Below the pieces are notes generated by a model, which worked only from the letters and a program-made list of their open reading frames with translations, was not told the DNA's origin and searched no databases. Shown one piece after another: positions 60,047 to 64,000 of a stretch of DNA of 64,000 nt. Each line of letters begins with the position of its first letter. The first letter of the stretch is position 1. Location: assembly GCA_015066785.1 (NCBI GenBank), contig SVNT01000003.1, positions 1-64,000 on the forward strand, given 5' to 3'. Origin of the DNA: Ruminococcus sp. Lineage in GTDB: Bacteria; Bacillota; Clostridia; Oscillospirales; Ruminococcaceae. Both the position numbers and the translations under genes were made by a program.

Positions 60047-61218
60047 TGAAAGATGGTGAGGATATGACTGATACAGGATTTTTTGACGACAGCACCGTTG
60101 TCGGAGAATTGCGTCTTACAGGCGATAAAGTATATCCTTACGAGGTGAGGGTCAGCAACTCTTATACGGGAGTGTCGAGGATAGTCTGCGCAGGTACGAG
60201 GTGGGAGCTTGAGACTCTCCTTGAATCCGAAAAGAAACGCCAGCGCTCCGAAGAAGTAATAAAGCGGGCGATGAGTATATCTCCCGATGAACGCTCTGCG
60301 GCAAGGATAATGACGGAGAATACACAGGGAATTTTCGAGGAATACAGGAATATCATTGCCCATACCCTCGAAATCGACGACAGACTTGACTGGGATAAAC
60401 GCCTTATCGTCGGTGAGTATCCCGAGTTTCATCCCGAGCCTGCGCCGATAAAGAATATCTCCGAGAAAAAGGGAATAGCAAAGCTGTTTTACGACAGTGC
60501 AAAGGATGAAGAAATATATCGCCGTGAAGTTGAAGAATATAAATCCCGTGTGGAAACGGAAATAAGAAATTATCTTCTTGAAAAGGAAAAATTCGAGGAG
60601 AACAAGCGGCAGAACAATGCAGAGGTGAAATTCCTGCGCAAATGCTTTGAGGCGGGGGAGAAAACCGCAATCGAAAAGTACGCAGGTGTTATTCTTGCAA
60701 ACTCCGAATATCCCGATACTTTTGAAAAGGACAGCGAGGTTTTCTACGACAAGGTGACAAAAACCCTGACGGTGAATTTTCTGTTCTTCCCGATAGCTGT
60801 AATGCCGTCGGTGGAAAGCTATGAATATTCGCTTGAATTGCAGAGAATTGTTGAAAAGCATCTTGATGAAAAATCCAAAAACAAGATGTACGAGCAGATA
60901 CTTCAGGATGTGGCTGTGCGGACATTGCACGAGCTTTACGAGGCAATATACACCGACAGCGTGCAAAGCATTATCTTCAATGCTTTTGTGCTTAACGGCA
61001 AGCGCTGGATAGAGGGCCGCGCGAAAGCGATTTCTCCGAGTGGGAAAATGCGCTGTGTATTCAGCGTAAGGGCGCATCGTGAAGAATTTTCGGGCGTTGA
61101 TATAAGCAGCGAAAACTCCGAAAAGCTGCTCAGAAGATTTGAATTTGTAAGGGTGAAAAATAATTTTTCAGATGTGACCGAAATGATGAACCCGATAGTC
61201 GCAGAACACGGAAAATAA
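60043..61218 (+). CDS. Unrecognised protein in the AAA+/kinase operon (391 aa)
   Basis: A soluble 391-residue protein of unknown family. Predicted features are a beta-rich N-terminus (VVGELRLTGDKVYPYEVRV, SRIVCAGTRWELETLL), a long charged helical middle at ~155-200 (KDEEIYRREVEEYKSRVETE, likely coiled coil) and a folded C-terminal half with FLFFPIAVMPSVESYEYSLE and EGRAKAISPSGKMRCVFSVR. It overlaps queH by 4 nt (ATGA). A second ATG at 60064 has GGTGAGG close by and could be the true start. No catalytic motif was seen. Confidence 0.7.
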   Translation: MMKDGEDMTDTGFFDDSTVVGELRLTGDKVYPYEVRVSNSYTGVSRIVCAGTRWELETLLESEKKRQRSEEVIKRAMSISPDERSAARIMTENTQGIFEEYRNIIAHTLEIDDRLDWDKRLIVGEYPEFHPEPAPIKNISEKKGIAKLFYDSAKDEEIYRREVEEYKSRVETEIRNYLLEKEKFEENKRQNNAEVKFLRKCFEAGEKTAIEKYAGVILANSEYPDTFEKDSEVFYDKVTKTLTVNFLFFPIAVMPSVESYEYSLELQRIVEKHLDEKSKNKMYEQILQDVAVRTLHELYEAIYTDSVQSIIFNAFVLNGKRWIEGRAKAISPSGKMRCVFSVRAHREEFSGVDISSENSEKLLRRFEFVRVKNNFSDVTEMMNPIVAEHGK

Positions 61219-61234
61219 GAAAGGCGGTGCGGTA

Positions 61235-61723
61235 ATGAATATAAAGTCGGATACAGGCAAGCTCTATTCCTTGCTTGCACCGTGTATTCCCGATGACGGG
61301 AGAATAAAGCGCAGACTTATTCTTGAGGATTTCTACAACAGCAACGAGTATCGTGAGCTTGCCGAATGTGACGCTTTCTCGCAGTATTTCGGGGAGTATT
61401 TTTCGCCCGAGGTGATAGACGCTCTTGACTACGAAAGCATTGCCGAAAGAAAGCGTGTGGCAGGGATAATCCCGATTATGATAACAAGACTCTGCGGTGC
61501 TATAAGGCACGGGAACGGCTGGGCTATGACAAAGCTGGATATTCCCGATTTTACAAGCTACGACAGCGTGAAAAAAGTTCTTGACAGTCTTAATTTCGCA
61601 AAGGTGTATCTCAACGATACAAATATATCCGAAAAGGATTTTATGGAGATTTTTACAGCCTCCAAAAATGACAGGACAAGTGAATTCTATTGCATAAAAC
61701 GACATATCGGGGAGGGACTCTGA
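61235..61723 (+). CDS. Unrecognised small protein in the AAA+/kinase operon (162 aa)
   Basis: A soluble, mostly helical 162-residue protein with no recognised domain. Segments include SLLAPCIPDDGRIKRRLILE, SIAERKRVAGIIPIMITRLC and GNGWAMTKLDIPDFTSYDSV. AAAGGCGGTGCGGTA precedes the ATG. It starts 16 nt after the previous gene and its TGA overlaps the AAA+ start ATG by one base, so it is made in step with the ATPase and may be its adaptor. That role is inference from position only. Confidence 0.7.
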   Translation: MNIKSDTGKLYSLLAPCIPDDGRIKRRLILEDFYNSNEYRELAECDAFSQYFGEYFSPEVIDALDYESIAERKRVAGIIPIMITRLCGAIRHGNGWAMTKLDIPDFTSYDSVKKVLDSLNFAKVYLNDTNISEKDFMEIFTASKNDRTSEFYCIKRHIGEGL

Positions 61724-63561
61724 TGAAGCTGGGAAAATGGCACGAGGAGCTTGACAGATTTATCGACATCAAGACATCTTTTGTTCTTGAAGGGAATATC
61801 TATGACCTGCACGCATATCCGACAAGGATGCTCGGCGACGAAATCCGCTGGGATATGATAATGCTCGATAACTATCTGTACAAATATCTGCTCGAAAAGG
61901 GCTATCAGACAATAGTTTTCTATAATCATATAGACGGCTTTTACAACGAATATTCAAGGGATATGCTCAATGATTTCATACAGATGTGCGGCTTTAAAAA
62001 ACTCGATGAAAACACAAAGACATTCACCCTGAAATTCACGCAGGCAGGGGATTTTATACGCACGGCACTCCAGAACCGTGAAAAATCCGTTGCTGTTGTT
62101 ATGATGATGGCGTCGAGATACTCGCTTTCGGCCGATAATCTTCAGGAGTGTGAGCGTGATTTCTACACAAAGCTGATGATGGCAAGTATAAAGAAAACGC
62201 AGGTAAAGAGCGGTGAAAAATTCCTCAACAACCTTGTATTTCTTGTGAGCGACAGGGCAAACGATATTCCCGTGTGGTACTATATCGACAACCCGATGGT
62301 AAAGACTCTCACCATAAGCGAGCCTGACAAATCGGCACGGAGAATGTTCATCGACAGCCAGCTCAGTTACTTTATCGGAAGCGGAAATTACAACGAGAAT
62401 GAGATTGAAAGATACAAGCACGAATTTGTCGACCTTACCGACGGTTTCAAGAACCTTGAACTCAACGCACTCAGACTTTTCTGCAAGAATGAGGATTTTC
62501 CGCTGTCGAAAATCAAGGACGCAATAAATATGTACAAATACGGCGTGAGAGAAAATCCGTGGAATGACATTCCGAGGGAAAAATTCGAGCACGCAGAGGA
62601 ATATATAAGAGAGCGTGTAAAGGGTCAGGACGCAGCGGTTATACAGACCCTTGACATAATAAAGCGTGCGGCGTCGAATATGTCGGGGCTTCAGCATTCG
62701 GGCGGCGGAAAGCCGAAGGGTATCCTCTTTTTTGCAGGGCCTACGGGTGTCGGAAAAACCGAGCTTGCAAAGACTGTTGCAAGCCTGCTTTTCGGTGACG
62801 ACAGCAACTGCATACGCTTTGATATGAGTGAATATCAGCAATCGCAGTCAGACCAGAAGCTTCTCGGAGCGCCTCCGGGATATGTAGGCTACGAGGAGGG
62901 CGGACAGCTCACCAACGCCGTTAAGGAAAGACCGTTTTCAATCATACTGTTCGACGAAATCGAAAAGGCACATCCGTCGATATTCGACAAGTTCCTTCAG
63001 ATTTTAGAGGATGGTCGAATGACGGACGGAAAGGGCGAAACGGTGTATTTCTCGGAAAGCATCATAATCTTCACATCGAACCTCGGAACATACGAAATGG
63101 GTGAGGACGGAAGAAAAGTGCGCAATATATCCGCAGATATGCCGTATGAAGAAATGAGCGAAAAACTCATTACATCGATAAAGAACTACTTTACGCTCCA
63201 GCTCGGAAGACCCGAAATACTCAACCGAATAGGTGAGAATTTCGTGGTGTTCGATTACATCCGTGACGATGTTGCAACGCAGATTATGCAGTCGCAGTTG
63301 AAGAAGGTTACGGCTAAGCTCCGTGAGGAAAAGAACATAGACATAGAAATCGGGGAAAAGGCGTTTGCAATGCTCAAGGGCAAGGCATTCGGAAACCTCG
63401 AAAACGGCGGCCGAGGAATAGGAAATGTTGTCGAAAAGTACTTCATCAATCCTCTGGCGAGAACTATTTTTGACGATGGAATTTCCATCGGCTGCAAGAT
63501 GACGGTAAACGATATTTCGGATGACGGAAAGACAGTAACATTAGACTATACGAAAGCATAA
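61723..63561 (+). CDS. Clp/HSP100-type AAA+ ATPase with a divergent N-terminal half
   Basis: A 612-residue protein. Residues ~300-610 form a class I Clp AAA module: Walker A AGPTGVGKTELAKTV (~338-350), pore loop LGAPPGYVGYEEGG, Walker B ILFDEIEKAHP, sensor 1 IIIFTSNLG, Arg finger region EILNRIGENFVVFDYI, and the small C-terminal domain. Residues 1-~290 look like an AAA-related fold without a Walker A (SFVLEGNIYDLHAYPTRMLG; VFLVSDRANDIPVWY). The usual ClpB N-domain, first ATPase ring and M-domain are missing. It probably unfolds or remodels a partner chosen by the flanking unknown proteins and kinase. Confidence 0.88.
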   Translation: MKLGKWHEELDRFIDIKTSFVLEGNIYDLHAYPTRMLGDEIRWDMIMLDNYLYKYLLEKGYQTIVFYNHIDGFYNEYSRDMLNDFIQMCGFKKLDENTKTFTLKFTQAGDFIRTALQNREKSVAVVMMMASRYSLSADNLQECERDFYTKLMMASIKKTQVKSGEKFLNNLVFLVSDRANDIPVWYYIDNPMVKTLTISEPDKSARRMFIDSQLSYFIGSGNYNENEIERYKHEFVDLTDGFKNLELNALRLFCKNEDFPLSKIKDAINMYKYGVRENPWNDIPREKFEHAEEYIRERVKGQDAAVIQTLDIIKRAASNMSGLQHSGGGKPKGILFFAGPTGVGKTELAKTVASLLFGDDSNCIRFDMSEYQQSQSDQKLLGAPPGYVGYEEGGQLTNAVKERPFSIILFDEIEKAHPSIFDKFLQILEDGRMTDGKGETVYFSESIIIFTSNLGTYEMGEDGRKVRNISADMPYEEMSEKLITSIKNYFTLQLGRPEILNRIGENFVVFDYIRDDVATQIMQSQLKKVTAKLREEKNIDIEIGEKAFAMLKGKAFGNLENGGRGIGNVVEKYFINPLARTIFDDGISIGCKMTVNDISDDGKTVTLDYTKA

Positions 63562-63579
63562 GCAAAGGAGGGGAAAGAC

Positions 63580-64000
63580 TTGGCGGATAAGGGGAGAAAA
63601 ACTCTTATAATGTCCGACAGACCGAAGGACAGGGTAACTATATCTATGAATGCCGCCAAGGACAGACCTACGGCGTTTATGGGGGTTGAGGATGACAGCC
63701 GAAGCTCTGTTGTAATTTCGGAAAAATCCGTTATCGGAGAGTATACGGTAGAGCGTGTCATAGCTGAAAATACAGGCGAGGCGTCGGTATTCCTCAGCGT
63801 TAAAAACGGCAGCAGATATGTGCTGAAACTCTACCACAAGGACAAAAAACCGAAGGCGGATATACTTTCAAAGCTCCGTGAAATGAAGTCGGATTTTGTG
63901 GCGTCGATATGCGACACGGGCGAGTCGGCGGGAAGATTTTACACCGTTATGCCGTACTATGAAAACGGCGATGTTATGACCGCCGCACCTGTTACCGAGG
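63580..64000 (+). CDS. Ser/Thr-kinase-like protein (partial, runs off the window)
   Basis: TTG 63580 follows AAAGGAGGGGAAAGAC, a strong SD; ATG 63613 is an alternative. The first ~55 residues are charged (SDRPKDRVTISMNAAKDRP) with several Ser/Thr. From about residue 58 the frame reads like the N-lobe of an Hanks-type kinase: VIGEYTVERVIAENTGEASV as a glycine-loop equivalent, YVLKLYHKD with the ATP-binding Lys, and FYTVMPYYENGDV as the hinge. The Gly loop is poor in Gly. The catalytic loop lies beyond the edge, so activity cannot be judged. It is 18 nt behind the AAA+ gene. Confidence 0.75.
   Translation, partial: MADKGRKTLIMSDRPKDRVTISMNAAKDRPTAFMGVEDDSRSSVVISEKSVIGEYTVERVIAENTGEASVFLSVKNGSRYVLKLYHKDKKPKADILSKLREMKSDFVASICDTGESAGRFYTVMPYYENGDVMTAAPVTE

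Noticed and set aside
59995-61077. 360-residue minus-strand ORF
   Set aside because: It is antisense to queH and the 391-aa gene, which have SDs and tight operon spacing. No SD or promoter supports the antisense frame.
61954-62841. 295-residue minus-strand ORF
   Set aside because: It is a shadow of the AAA+ ATPase, whose Walker and pore motifs are unmistakable.

Overview
The window looks like chromosome of an anaerobic, plant-fibre-degrading Gram-positive of the Ruminococcus type (Oscillospiraceae). The evidence is a lipid-anchored GH9 cellulase and a GH44-like glycosidase, an oxygen-sensitive class III ribonucleotide reductase, a T-box leader, strong AGGAGG-type ribosome binding sites, lipoproteins with Gram-positive lipoboxes, and a PilT retraction ATPase. 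No flagellar genes, plasmid functions, intact transposons or CRISPR arrays are visible. This assignment is inferred from gene content, not from a marker gene.

Layout. 1-1500: end of a membrane protein, two tRNA-Ser genes and a GyrI-like protein. 1.7-11 kb: a doubly anchored lipoprotein, cysK, cheV, hflX, an HDOD signalling protein and a Na/phosphate symporter. 11.2-15.6 kb: znuABC, a CobU-like kinase and pilT. 16-33.8 kb: a signalling-rich block with a GH44-like protein, a GGDEF cyclase, a hybrid kinase that lacks its phosphoacceptor His, a YopX-like protein, a tiny membrane protein, an MshEN-type protein, a T-box-controlled TIM-barrel/acyl-CoA ligase fusion, a chemoreceptor, a second hybrid kinase and a triple-receiver protein. 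33.9-42.2 kb: GH9 cellulase, a MacAB-like efflux operon, two flavodoxin-type reductases and an ICMT-like methyltransferase. 42.4-48.6 kb: mgtE behind an upstream ORF, an HD protein, asnB and a GDSL/DUF4358 operon. 48.8-58.1 kb: nrdD-nrdG with NrdR boxes, a peptide-binding lipoprotein, asparaginase, a second tiny membrane protein, a VanY-type peptidase and a PadR/DUF1700/DUF4097/PspC envelope-stress operon. 58.2-64 kb: a long operon with an RNA-type methyltransferase, queH, two unrecognised genes, a Clp-type AAA+ ATPase and a Ser/Thr-kinase-like protein that runs off the end.

Most unusual features. (1) A ~220-nt element occurs four times (3.9, 10.9, 15.7 and 42.2 kb). It has three conserved internal hairpins, and each copy sits between the two arms of a transcription terminator whose arm sequence is private to that site; this suggests insertion into terminator loops. 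(2) A T-box riboswitch drives a lipid/sugar-type fusion enzyme instead of an amino-acid gene. (3) A hybrid histidine kinase has Asn in place of the phosphoacceptor His. (4) mgtE has a strongly initiated 34-codon upstream ORF with competing hairpins. (5) Two paralogous single-helix proteins of 36 and 42 aa each have their own promoter. (6) The AAA+/kinase operon at the right edge may be an undescribed stress or defence module.

Signalling genes (CheV, chemoreceptor, receiver proteins, GGDEF, HDOD, MshEN/CheX-like) together with PilT and no flagellar genes suggest chemosensory control of type IV pili or of fibre attachment. That is inference. Gene starts were moved from the longest ORF to the best ribosome binding site where the sequence showed one.
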